64,000 bases of DNA from Lysinibacillus xylanilyticus (GTDB taxonomy: Bacteria > Bacillota > Bacilli > Bacillales_A > Planococcaceae): assembly GCF_001183605.1 (NCBI RefSeq), contig NZ_LFXJ01000008.1, positions 310,001-374,000 on the forward strand. The letters are read 5' to 3'. Both the position numbers and the translations under genes were made by a program. How positions within the stretch are numbered: position 1 is the first letter of the stretch; each line of letters starts with the position of its first letter. Shown one piece after another: positions 55,472 to 62,935 of this stretch. The notes below the pieces were generated by a model that had not been told where the DNA came from, did not search any database, and worked only from the letters and a program-made list of their open reading frames with translations.

Positions 55472-56262
55472 TAACTCTACAGCAGGCAATTGAAGAAACG
55501 AAGATCGCTGGTAATAAAGCATTTGTACCATATATTATGGCAGGCGATGGAGGTCTGGAAACTTTGAAGCCAACGATCCTGAAGCTACAGCAAATGGGTG
55601 TAACGGCAATTGAAGTTGGTATACCATTCACAGATCCTGTAGCGGATGGGCCGACGATTGAGCAAGCAGGTGAACGGGCATTAGCAGAAGGTGTGACATT
55701 ACGAAAAGTGCTAGAAGCATTAGCTTCATTTAAAGAAGAAATCAGAGTTCCGTTAGTTGTCATGACTTATTTTAATCCTGTGTTAGCTTTTGGGTTAGAA
55801 GCTTTTGCGAAGGCTTGCGTGGCAGGGGGTGTTAAAGGGTTAATCGTTCCTGATGTACCACTTGAGGAAAGTGAAATCTTACGTGACACATTAAATCCCC
55901 ATGGTATCGACATCATCCAGCTAGTATCGTTAACAAGTCCTCCAGCGCGAATTGAACGTATCGCGGCCGCTAGTCAAGGCTTTGTCTATGCTGTAACAGT
56001 CAATGGAATCACAGGTGCTCGCACAAGCTTTGCTAATGATTTAAATGATCATTTTGCTCGCTTACGTGAAGCAAGCAATATACCAGTACTAGCTGGCTTT
56101 GGAATTTCAACGCCCGAGCAAGTAGTAAGCATGGGGGCACTAAGTGATGGTGTAATCGTTGGCAGTGCGATCGTGACAGCATTGCATGAAGATAATTTGG
56201 AGAAGATTGAGGCATTAGTGTTTGCTTCAACTTCTTTCAGCGGGTGTCCAAACATCCGCTGA
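55468..56262 (+). CDS. trpA: Tryptophan synthase alpha subunit, C-terminus from a repeat
   Basis: Cleaves indole-3-glycerol phosphate and channels indole to TrpB. The 264-aa barrel has the catalytic Glu and Asp in [31 protein letters not shown], and [11 protein letters not shown], then [10 protein letters not shown] and GVIVGSAIV. The last ten residues [10 protein letters not shown] and the stop codon are encoded by the start of a family 1 repeat (the CAGCGGGTGTCC hairpin). The native end is therefore lost, with only a short C-terminal change; activity is probably kept because the catalytic core is complete. Confidence 0.95.
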   Translation: MITLQQAIEETKIAGNKAFVPYIMAGDGGLETLKPTILKLQQMGVTAIEVGIPFTDPVADGPTIEQAGERALAEGVTLRKVLEALASFKEEIRVPLVVMTYFNPVLAFGLEAFAKACVAGGVKGLIVPDVPLEESEILRDTLNPHGIDIIQLVSLTSPPARIERIAAASQGFVYAVTVNGITGARTSFANDLNDHFARLREASNIPVLAGFGISTPEQVVSMGALSDGVIVGSAIVTALHEDNLEKIEALVFASTSFSGCPNIR

Positions 56263-56485
56263 AAGAAATTTAAGCCTCCGGCGGATGTCACGGAATCGGA
56301 ATGGAGTTCAATAAAGGATGTTAGCCTAAAATCATCGCATCCATGCGATAACGGCTAACTGACCTGCATCGGTAAAAACGCCACGTCCTGTGGCATTACC
56401 GAAATGACCGACATCGTTTCGGCCCTCTCGCAGGCCTAAGCACAAAGCCGATTCCGGACGCAATTATGCCGAGGCATAATTGATA
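56230..56485. repeat. Family 1 repeat that begins inside trpA
   Basis: Starts ACTTCTTTCAGCGGGTGTCC, with the hairpin ending in the trpA stop, then GCCTCCGGCGGATGTCACGG. RTCC-loop hairpins lie at 56320-56359 (GTTAGCC/GGCTAAC) and 56369-56401 (CGGTAA/TTACCG), and it ends with the palindrome CAATTATGCCGAGGCATAAT. It is nearly identical to part of the trp leader and hemA-hemX blocks. Confidence 0.92.
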
Positions 56486-56500
56486 AGGTGTGTTTCAGAA

Positions 56501-56529
56501 GTCTACTCTTTAACGGAGTAGGCTTTTTT
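56501..56529 (+). terminator. Terminator of the trp operon
   Basis: GTCTACTC pairs with GAGTAGGC (one G-T pair) across a short loop, followed by T6. It lies just after the repeat, so the repeat is transcribed as the operon's 3' untranslated region. Confidence 0.85.
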
Positions 56530-56549
56530 CTTTTGAGACTGATATCCAA

Positions 56550-56672
56550 GGCTTTGACGGTTCTATCCGCGACTACGGCTGTACTATCCATGACTCTGAC
56601 CGTTCTAACCACGACTTCGGCTCTTCTATCCGTTACGTTGATCTCTTTCCGTCACTTGGCCGGTTCTATCCT
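56550..56672. repeat. Degenerate 21-bp tandem repeat between trpA and recJ
   Basis: About five units with a 21-bp period: GGTTCTATCCGCGACTACGG, TGTACTATCCATGACTCTGA, CGTTCTAACCACGACTTCGG, TCTTCTATCCGTTACGTTGA, then a shorter unit and a partial one. The shared core is TTCTATCC followed by GACT or TTAC. A period divisible by three leaves an open frame across it, but I see no ribosome binding site that would support a gene. Confidence 0.8.
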
Positions 56673-56793
56673 TCGGGTAGTTAGAAAAACATAAGGATTG
56701 AATTGACGATCTGATGGATAAAACTATCATTCTGTCAAATAGTGCGGATAGGCTAGATTTTCTGTATAATAGCCTACGTAAGGAAGTGAAAAG

Positions 56794-59112
56794 ATGATCC
56801 TATCGAAAAAGAGATGGCAGGTAGAGCGCCCAGACGCTAAGCTTGTCCAAACATTACAAAATGACCTACAACTTTCTGCGATTGCAGCGAAAATTTTAGC
56901 AGCACGAGGCTGCGAAACAACAGCTGACGCAGAGAGCTTATTAAATATGACAGAAGCAAGTATTCATGACCCGTTTTTAATGCATGGAATGGCAGAAGCT
57001 GTAGCGCGTATTGAGCAAGCGCTTGAAAACGGTGAGAAAATCCTTGTATTTGGCGATTACGACGCGGATGGTGTCTCAAGCACGACAGTAATGCTGAATG
57101 TGTTGCTTGATCTCGGTGCCGATGTATCGTTTAAAATACCGAATCGTTTTATTCACGGCTATGGACCGAATGAAGAGCTATTTCGTGAAGCACATGAAGA
57201 GGGTGTTCAGCTAATTATAACAGTTGATAATGGTATTTCAGGCATGGAACCGATTCGTGTCGCAAAGGAACTAGGTATGGATGTTATTGTTACAGATCAC
57301 CATGAACCAGGCGATGAATTACCACCTGCAGATATTATTTTACATCCTCGTATCCCAGAAGGACATTATCCATTTGGCGAGCTTGCAGGCGTGGGTGTAG
57401 CCTTTAAGTTAGCACATGCTCTATATGGAGAACTACCAACGCATTTAATTGAATATGTCGCTGTTGGAACAGTAGCGGATTTAGTACCTTTAGTTGATGA
57501 AAACCGCTACTTAGTAAAACGAGGTATAGAAGAAATGCGCCGTTCACTCAGCCCTTGGGTACAAGCAATGTGTGAAGTGGCCAGTGCAGAGCAAGCTAAA
57601 ATTAACGAAGAAACAATCGGTTTTTACTTTGGGCCGCGCTTAAATGCAGTTGGCCGTCTAGGAGAAGCGGCGCCAGGTGTAGAGCTATTAATGGCTGAAG
57701 ATAATGCTAAGGCAATAGCATTAGCGAAGCAGCTTAATGCGTGTAATAGCGAACGCAAAGATATTGTAAAGAGTATTACAGATGAGGCAATTGCTCTCAT
57801 TGAATCAGATAAAAAGGTCGGAGAGTCACTCGTTTTAGTTATTGCTGGAGAAGGCTGGAATGCTGGAGTAGTAGGAATTGTTGCATCTCGTCTTGTAGAG
57901 CTTTATTATCGTCCAACAATTGTACTTTCATTAGACCATGAAAAAGGAACAGCTAAAGGCTCAGCTCGTAGTATTGAAGGCTTCCATTTGTATAATGAAT
58001 TAGCGAAGAATCGAGATATATTACCCCATTTTGGTGGGCATCCTATGGCAGCGGGGATGACATTACCCATTGAGCATGTGGATGAATTAAGATCACGCTT
58101 AGATGCTCAAGCAAAAGCATGTTTATCAGAAGAACAATTGACACCTGTACTCAATATTGATATACCACTAAAAATGGATGAAATTTCAGCAGATGCCATT
58201 GAGGAAATTTCTACGCTTGGTCCGTATGGTACAGATTTTCGGAAGCCGGTTTATGTGCTTGAAGATGTAGAGATAGCATCCATGCGGAAAATTGGAGCAG
58301 CAGAAAATCATATAAAAATGGAATTGACGGATGGCTATGAAAAATTGGATAGTGTCGGATTCAATAAAGGACATTTACACGACGAGTTAACATATGGAAT
58401 AAAAGTATCATTTACAGGGGATTTACAAATTAACGAATGGCAAGGACGTAAAAAAGCACAATTTATGATAGAGGATGTCCAAACGACTGAATGGCAATTA
58501 TTTGATATTCGTGGTATTCGCCAAACATCCCGCTGGTTAAATACGGTTCCAAAAGAAGAGGCAACATTTATAGCCTTCCGTTCAGAGTCGATTACCTATT
58601 ACCAGTCACTAATTGGTGTACCAATCCTAGCAGTGGATCCTACACTTTCAAATGTAGAACAAAGCAATTATATCGTGCTTCTGGATTTGCCACAAAATGT
58701 TCAAATGTTAGAAAATGTCTTGCGAAAAACAGCGCCTTCCCGTATATATGCACATTTTTACATGCCTGATTCTCAGTACTTCAATGGATTGCCTACACGT
58801 GAGCAATTCTCTTGGTATTATAAGTTCTTAAAAAATCGTCCTGCTTTTCCATTAAATATGCATTTGGCTGAATTAGCTAAGCATACAGGTTGGCCATTAG
58901 ATGCATTAAAATTTATGACACAGGTGTTTTTTGAGCTTGATTTTGTTAAAATGGAGAGTGGACTGACGACTGTCAACGTGAATGCACCAAAACAGGCACT
59001 TACAGAGGCACCGTCTTACAAACAGCGTTCAGAACAGATTGAAATGGAGCAGAAGCTAGTATATGCCCCTTATATAGAATTAAAACAATGGTTTGATGAA
59101 CGATTAAATTAA
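56794..59112 (+). CDS. recJ: Single-stranded-DNA exonuclease RecJ
   Basis: A 5'-3' exonuclease of the DHH family, 772 aa. The metal motifs FGDYDADGVSSTTV (near 90), VTVDNGISG and VTDHHEPGDELP are followed by DHHA1 motifs with GGHPMAAGMTL near 415. The C-terminal part (from about 560) is the longer region found in Bacillus RecJ. AAGGAAG precedes the ATG. apt follows, as in B. subtilis where recJ, apt and relA are adjacent; relA would lie there but is not in this window. Confidence 0.97.
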   Translation: MILSKKRWQVERPDAKLVQTLQNDLQLSAIAAKILAARGCETTADAESLLNMTEASIHDPFLMHGMAEAVARIEQALENGEKILVFGDYDADGVSSTTVMLNVLLDLGADVSFKIPNRFIHGYGPNEELFREAHEEGVQLIITVDNGISGMEPIRVAKELGMDVIVTDHHEPGDELPPADIILHPRIPEGHYPFGELAGVGVAFKLAHALYGELPTHLIEYVAVGTVADLVPLVDENRYLVKRGIEEMRRSLSPWVQAMCEVASAEQAKINEETIGFYFGPRLNAVGRLGEAAPGVELLMAEDNAKAIALAKQLNACNSERKDIVKSITDEAIALIESDKKVGESLVLVIAGEGWNAGVVGIVASRLVELYYRPTIVLSLDHEKGTAKGSARSIEGFHLYNELAKNRDILPHFGGHPMAAGMTLPIEHVDELRSRLDAQAKACLSEEQLTPVLNIDIPLKMDEISADAIEEISTLGPYGTDFRKPVYVLEDVEIASMRKIGAAENHIKMELTDGYEKLDSVGFNKGHLHDELTYGIKVSFTGDLQINEWQGRKKAQFMIEDVQTTEWQLFDIRGIRQTSRWLNTVPKEEATFIAFRSESITYYQSLIGVPILAVDPTLSNVEQSNYIVLLDLPQNVQMLENVLRKTAPSRIYAHFYMPDSQYFNGLPTREQFSWYYKFLKNRPAFPLNMHLAELAKHTGWPLDALKFMTQVFFELDFVKMESGLTTVNVNAPKQALTEAPSYKQRSEQIEMEQKLVYAPYIELKQWFDERLN

Positions 59113-59145
59113 TATACGAATAAGTTTCGTAGGAGGAACAATAAC

Positions 59146-59658
59146 ATGGATTTAAAGCAATACGTAACAACGGTTGAAAACTGGCCGAAAGAGGGCATTA
59201 GCTTCAAAGATATTACAACAATTATGGATAACGGTGCTGCATATAAATATGCAACAGATCAAATCGTAAGTTACGCAAAAGAATTAGGTGCAGAAATTGT
59301 GGTAGGTCCTGAGGCTCGTGGCTTCATTATCGGATGTCCAGTTGCTTATGCACTTGAAATTGGTTTTGCGCCTGTTCGTAAGCCAGGAAAATTACCACGT
59401 GAAGTGATAAGTGCTGACTACGGTCTTGAGTACGGTAAAGATACGCTAACAATGCACAAAGATGCAATTAAACCAGGTCAAAAAGTATTAATCTGTGATG
59501 ATTTACTTGCGACAGGTGGTACAGTTGAAGCGACTGTACGTTTAATTGAAGAATTAGGTGGTCAAGTTGTTGGCTGTGCATTCCTTATCGAGTTAACAGA
59601 GCTAAACGGACGTGCAAAACTTGGCGACATTAACATAAAAACACTTATTGAATATTAA
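59146..59658 (+). CDS. apt: Adenine phosphoribosyltransferase
   Basis: Salvages adenine to AMP using PRPP. The 170-aa protein has [18 protein letters not shown], the flexible-loop segment RKPGKLPRE, and the PRPP motif [27 protein letters not shown] precedes the ATG. In B. subtilis relA follows apt; here repeats, a phzF remnant and a MarR/MFS pair follow instead. Confidence 0.98.
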   Translation: MDLKQYVTTVENWPKEGISFKDITTIMDNGAAYKYATDQIVSYAKELGAEIVVGPEARGFIIGCPVAYALEIGFAPVRKPGKLPREVISADYGLEYGKDTLTMHKDAIKPGQKVLICDDLLATGGTVEATVRLIEELGGQVVGCAFLIELTELNGRAKLGDINIKTLIEY

Positions 59659-59691
59659 TAACTATTGGATACTTGCTAAACGAATTAGTTG

Positions 59692-59772
59692 ATTGTAGTG
59701 GAGATTGAACACCTCACAGGAAAGTGCTCAGATGGAACAGAAATCAACCCTTCGTTTTCAGGAGAGCCATAA
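59692..59772. repeat. Short family 2 repeat after apt
   Basis: TTGATTGTAGTGGAGATTGA at the left and GGAACAGAAATCAACCCTTC at the right. The inner stem ATTGAACAC/GTGCTCAGAT differs in sequence from the other copies but still pairs, which supports a selected or recently self-complementary structure. Confidence 0.78.
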
Positions 59773-59824
59773 TTTATTTAATATGGCACCTTAAAATCAT
59801 CGGCATAACGTACTTCAATAATAT

Positions 59825-59857
59825 GAAAACGTCACATTTTTGTGGCGTTTTTTTATT
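59825..59857 (+). terminator. Terminator downstream of apt
   Basis: AAAACGTCAC and GTGGCGTTTT pair and are followed by T-rich sequence. Confidence 0.85.
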
Positions 59858-59927
59858 TATATATAGATTAATCGATATAGTAAGGTATTAGTAACAATTT
59901 AAATTCTAAAGTAAGGGAGAGTTAGCT

Positions 59928-60023
59928 TTGTCATATTATGTAATTGATGCTTTTACAGAGATAAAATTTGGCGGTAATCCAGCAGGTGTTCAGAATGAAC
60001 CCCTTTTGCTGCGGCTACGTTAG
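59928..60023 (+). pseudogene. 5' remnant of a PhzF-family gene
   Basis: A TTG start behind AAGGGAGAG opens SYYVIDAFTEIKFGGNPAGV, the N-terminal signature of the PhzF/diaminopimelate-epimerase-like isomerase family, including the NPAGV motif. The frame then leaves the family at CAGAATGAACC and stops at 60023 inside repeat sequence. No continuation is seen after the repeats, so about 270 residues are deleted. The intact 5' end and ribosome binding site suggest recent loss. Confidence 0.85.
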
Positions 60024-60425
60024 CACTTCGCTTTCGCGCAAAAAACACCTGTTGGCCCAAGCGGCTCATCGGACGCCCCCAGGAAGCTTTGCTCTGCGCG
60101 AAAGCGAAGCGACAGCAACAAATGTTTTTTGTAGCGAAAGCGAAGCGTCAGCGACAAATGTTTTCTGTAGCGAAAGCAAAGCGACAGCAACAAATGTTTT
60201 ATCTGTGCGAAAGCGAAGCGACAGCAACAAATGTTTTCTGTAGCGAAAGCAAAGCGACAGCAACAAATGTTTTATCTGTGCGAAAGCGAAGCGACAGCAA
60301 CAAATGTTTTCTGTAGCGAAAGCAAAGCGACAGCAACAAATGTTTTATCTGTGCGAAAGCGAAGCGACAGCAACAAAGCGCTCAGTCGGAACGGAAATCA
60401 ACTCTCGTTTTGCCGAAGAGCCATA
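60000..60425. repeat. Repeat composite with a tandem array of mini-modules
   Basis: Begins with an inverted module (TGCTGCGGCTACGTTAGCAC), passes a family 2 centre (GACGCCCCCAGGAAGC), then about eight tandem units from 60095 to 60385, each 35-38 bp: GCGAAAGCGAAGCGACAGCA then ACAAATGTTTT. Two variants alternate (TAGCGAAAGCAAAGCG and TGCGAAAGCGAAGCG), giving a higher-order period of about 73 bp. It ends with the family 2 right end CGGAACGGAAATCAACTCTC. Open frames across it are by-products of the repeat. Confidence 0.92.
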
Positions 60426-60469
60426 CTTACTTAATTTCATTGGCATAAAAACTCTAGAACAACTTTAAG

Positions 60470-60508
60470 AATCCATTTTGATCAATCATTTTCAAAATGG
60501 ATTCTTTT
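60470..60508. terminator. Hairpin between the array and marR
   Basis: AATCCATTTTG and CAAAATGGATT form a perfect 11-bp stem with a short T tract on the plus side. It could end transcription from either side of this convergent junction. Confidence 0.75.
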
Positions 60509-60524
60509 GTTTAGGTCCGTTTAT

Positions 60525-60971
60525 TTATTCTTCTTCATAAGATTGAATTATTTTTTGCATAGTTTTCAATGTTTCATAAAAATCATTGTATTTTTCTAAG
60601 CCAATATCATTGATAATTTTTTCTTGAATATCTTGCCAAATTGGAGCAGCCTCATTTAATTTTTCAGCCCCTTTTTCAGTTAGTGTAATGACCTTTGTTC
60701 GAGCATCTTGCGGATCTCTATTTAAATCCACATAGCCATTTTGCTTTAACAAGTTAATATTGCGTGTAATAGTTGTTTGATCGAGCAGCAAAATTTCTCC
60801 TAGTCGACTTATGGAAACTGATTGTTGATGATCGATATTTGCTAGCATTGAGTATTGTGTAACTTTTAAGCCAGTGGGCTGTAGTAATTTATCATACAAT
60901 TGTGTCACGACTCGTGTTTTTTTACGAAGGTTTGCACATACACATATTTGTGTGTAATCTATATTCTTCAT
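60525..60971 (-). CDS. MarR-family transcriptional regulator
   Basis: A 148-aa winged helix-turn-helix regulator. The recognition region is SISRLGEILLLDQTTITRNI, with the wing DPQDARTKVITLTEKG, and helices at both ends for dimerisation. Cys residues near the N-terminus (YTQICVCANL) could be redox sensors, as in some MarR proteins; that is inference. The start at 60971 is chosen because GGAGTACGGAG lies just before it on the minus strand. It is divergent from an MFS transporter and probably controls it. Confidence 0.92.
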   Translation of the reverse strand: MKNIDYTQICVCANLRKKTRVVTQLYDKLLQPTGLKVTQYSMLANIDHQQSVSISRLGEILLLDQTTITRNINLLKQNGYVDLNRDPQDARTKVITLTEKGAEKLNEAAPIWQDIQEKIINDIGLEKYNDFYETLKTMQKIIQSYEEE

Positions 60972-61081
60972 TGCTCCGTACTCCTTTTCGAGTTGGTTCA
61001 ATATTATAGTAGCCTTATTGATTTATTTTGTTAAGGTGGAAAATGTTTCTTGACAGTAATAAAAGCGATTACTAAGATTAT

Positions 61082-61136
61082 ATATGTATATACATGTTTT
61101 TGAAAGGGATTTACTCCAGTGATGTATGCATATACA
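61082..61136. promoter_or_regulatory. Candidate operator region between marR and the MFS gene
   Basis: Two related AT-rich palindromes, ATATGTATATACATG at 61082-61096 and TATGCATATACATATA at 61125-61140, share ATATACAT and sit about 42 bp apart (four helical turns). In a divergent marR-transporter region they are candidate MarR sites. No binding evidence exists. Confidence 0.5.
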
Positions 61137-61204
61137 TATATTGAGCTGTAATCTTTTTCATTAAAGAGTATTTAAAAAATCAATTAAGAAATGAAGGTGT
61201 TCAG

Positions 61205-62461
61205 ATGAAGCGTATTCATTATAGCTGGTTTATTTTAGTCGTAACCTTTTTCTCAATTATTGTTGCAGGGATTACAATGTCATCATCAGGGGTATTTATA
61301 GACTCCTTTGAAAAAGAATTTAATTGGGATCGATCTTTAATAGCTTTAGCTTTTGCAGTGAGTCTATTTTTATATGGTTTTTCAGGTCCATTTATGGCGG
61401 CATTACTAGAAGTAGTTGGTTTAAAGAAAATGATGCTTGGAGCGATGGCTACATTATTCATAGGCATGATGCTTACGCTTTTTATGACACAATCATGGCA
61501 ATTAATCATTATATGGGGTTGTATTATTGGCTTAGGAGCAAGTCTCTTTTTAACGGTGTTAAGTCCTTATGTAGCCAATCATTGGTTTGTGAAAAGTAGA
61601 GGGTTGGCAGTAGGGATTTTAACGGCAAGTACTGCAACAGGGCAGTTAATTCTCCTTCCTATATTGGCAATTATTATTGAGCATTATTCTTGGCGATGGG
61701 CGATTGGATTAATTCTCATTTTAAGTATGGTTATGTTCATCACTATTTCTATATTTATTAAAAATAAACCACAGGATATTGGAATTCTTCCTTATGGAAT
61801 GGAAGAAAATCTAGAAATGCAACAGGAGAATCATAAGAAAAATCCGATTAGTATTGCGTTTAATGGTTTATTTGAAGCTATAAAGAAGAAAGAGTTTTGG
61901 TTATTAGCGGGAAGTTTTTTCATTTGTGGACTTTCAACTAGTGGGTTAGTTGGTACTCATTTTGTTTCTTATTGTATTAGCTTTGGTATCCCTTTAGTAA
62001 CCGCTGCATCCTTCCTTTCTTTTATGGGAGTGTTTAATCTCGTAGGCACTACTTTATCAGGGTGGCTGTCTGACCGTTTTGATAATCGATGGTTATTGTT
62101 TTGGTATTACCTTTTAAGAGGAACGTCTCTGATTTTACTCCCGTATGCATTAATGCAAGGGTCGCTCACTTTACTGACAATCTTTACAATTTTTTATGGA
62201 TTAGATTGGATTGCAACAGTGCCTCCAACGATAAGTATTTCTAGACAAATTTTTGGAACAAATAAAAGTGGCATTATTTATGGGTGGATTTTCGCATCAC
62301 ATCAAGCAGGGGCAGCAGTTGCAGCTTATGGTGGTGGCCTTATCTATAAGTTTTTCAATTCATATACTTGGGCCTTTTTCCTTGCAGGGATGTTCTGTGC
62401 ATTGGCAAGTTTATTTGTTATCATCGTGAAAAAACAAACACCTCATCATGCCAATACTTGA
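61205..62461 (+). CDS. MFS transporter, OFA-like family
   Basis: A 418-aa major facilitator with 12 hydrophobic segments and a central cytoplasmic loop at about residues 200-225. Features are SSSGVFIDSFEKEFNWDRS near the N-terminus, YVANHWFVKSRGLAVGILTA between segments 4 and 5, and FMGVFNLVGTTLSGWLSDRF in the second half. These resemble the oxalate/formate antiporter and monocarboxylate branch of the MFS. The substrate is unknown. GAAGGTG precedes the ATG. Regulation by the divergent MarR protein is inferred. Confidence 0.9.
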   Translation: MKRIHYSWFILVVTFFSIIVAGITMSSSGVFIDSFEKEFNWDRSLIALAFAVSLFLYGFSGPFMAALLEVVGLKKMMLGAMATLFIGMMLTLFMTQSWQLIIIWGCIIGLGASLFLTVLSPYVANHWFVKSRGLAVGILTASTATGQLILLPILAIIIEHYSWRWAIGLILILSMVMFITISIFIKNKPQDIGILPYGMEENLEMQQENHKKNPISIAFNGLFEAIKKKEFWLLAGSFFICGLSTSGLVGTHFVSYCISFGIPLVTAASFLSFMGVFNLVGTTLSGWLSDRFDNRWLLFWYYLLRGTSLILLPYALMQGSLTLLTIFTIFYGLDWIATVPPTISISRQIFGTNKSGIIYGWIFASHQAGAAVAAYGGGLIYKFFNSYTWAFFLAGMFCALASLFVIIVKKQTPHHANT

Positions 62462-62554
62462 TAATAGGCTACTCGATTTTCCTTTGGGCGCAATTCTAGC
62501 TTTCGTCGGTTCTCGAAATTTTATTAGCGATCGGCATTTTGCAGTATCGAGCCG

Positions 62555-62775
62555 TTCCTCCGATTTGTTTCCGTTGTCGCTTCGCTTTCGCACAAAAAAC
62601 ATTTGTTGCTGGAGTTTCATTTTATGAAGATAAATTAGAGTGACATGCCAGAAAATGCATATAAGTGAAATGGTTGATTGGAGTGAAGGCTGGGCGACTC
62701 CTTGGGGATTAGCGACAGCAACAACAAAGCGCCCAGCCGGAATGGAAATCAACCCCACGTTATGCTGAAAAGCCA
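62555..62775. repeat. Family 2 repeat with mini-module remnants after the MFS gene
   Basis: An inverted mini-module (GTTGTCGCTTCGCTTTCGCA) lies at about 62570-62610. The family 2 element proper runs from GGTTGATTGGAGTGAAGGCT (about 62671) to GCCGGAATGGAAATCAACCC, with the inner stem GGCTGGGCG/CGCCCAGCC fully paired. A TAGCGACAGCAACAACAAAG remnant sits in its loop. Confidence 0.85.
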
Positions 62776-62830
62776 TACTTTATTTAGTAAAGCATCAAAT
62801 TTCATTGAAGCAATAGTTATAACAACATGT

Positions 62831-62866
62831 AGTTGAAGCCAATATTATATCGGCTTCAACTTTTTC
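62831..62866 (+). terminator. Terminator before the kinase gene
   Basis: AGTTGAAGCC and GGCTTCAACT form a perfect 10-bp stem followed by TTTTC. Confidence 0.92.
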
Positions 62867-62878
62867 TTTAAAAATTTT

Positions 62879-62907
62879 TTGACATCAATCAAACAAAAGT
62901 TTATAAT
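62879..62907 (+). promoter_or_regulatory. Consensus sigma-A promoter of the kinase gene
   Basis: TTGACA, a 17-bp spacer and TATAAT: a full consensus match, 29 bp before the start codon. Confidence 0.93.
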
Positions 62908-62935
62908 GTAAACAAATATAATAAAAGGTGATGCT

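Noticed and set aside
56488-56694. 68-codon frame across the 21-bp tandem repeat
   Set aside because: It starts in the terminator, has no ribosome binding site, and is open only because the repeat period is a multiple of three.
60095-60385. CRISPR-like array of regularly spaced repeats
   Set aside because: The segments between repeated cores are themselves repeated (ACAAATGTTTT...CTG) and not unique spacers, there is no cas gene, and the same module occurs singly elsewhere.
59968-60434. Overlapping open frames of about 65-90 codons across the array
   Set aside because: They encode only repeated peptides produced by the tandem module, in several frames at once, with no translation signals.
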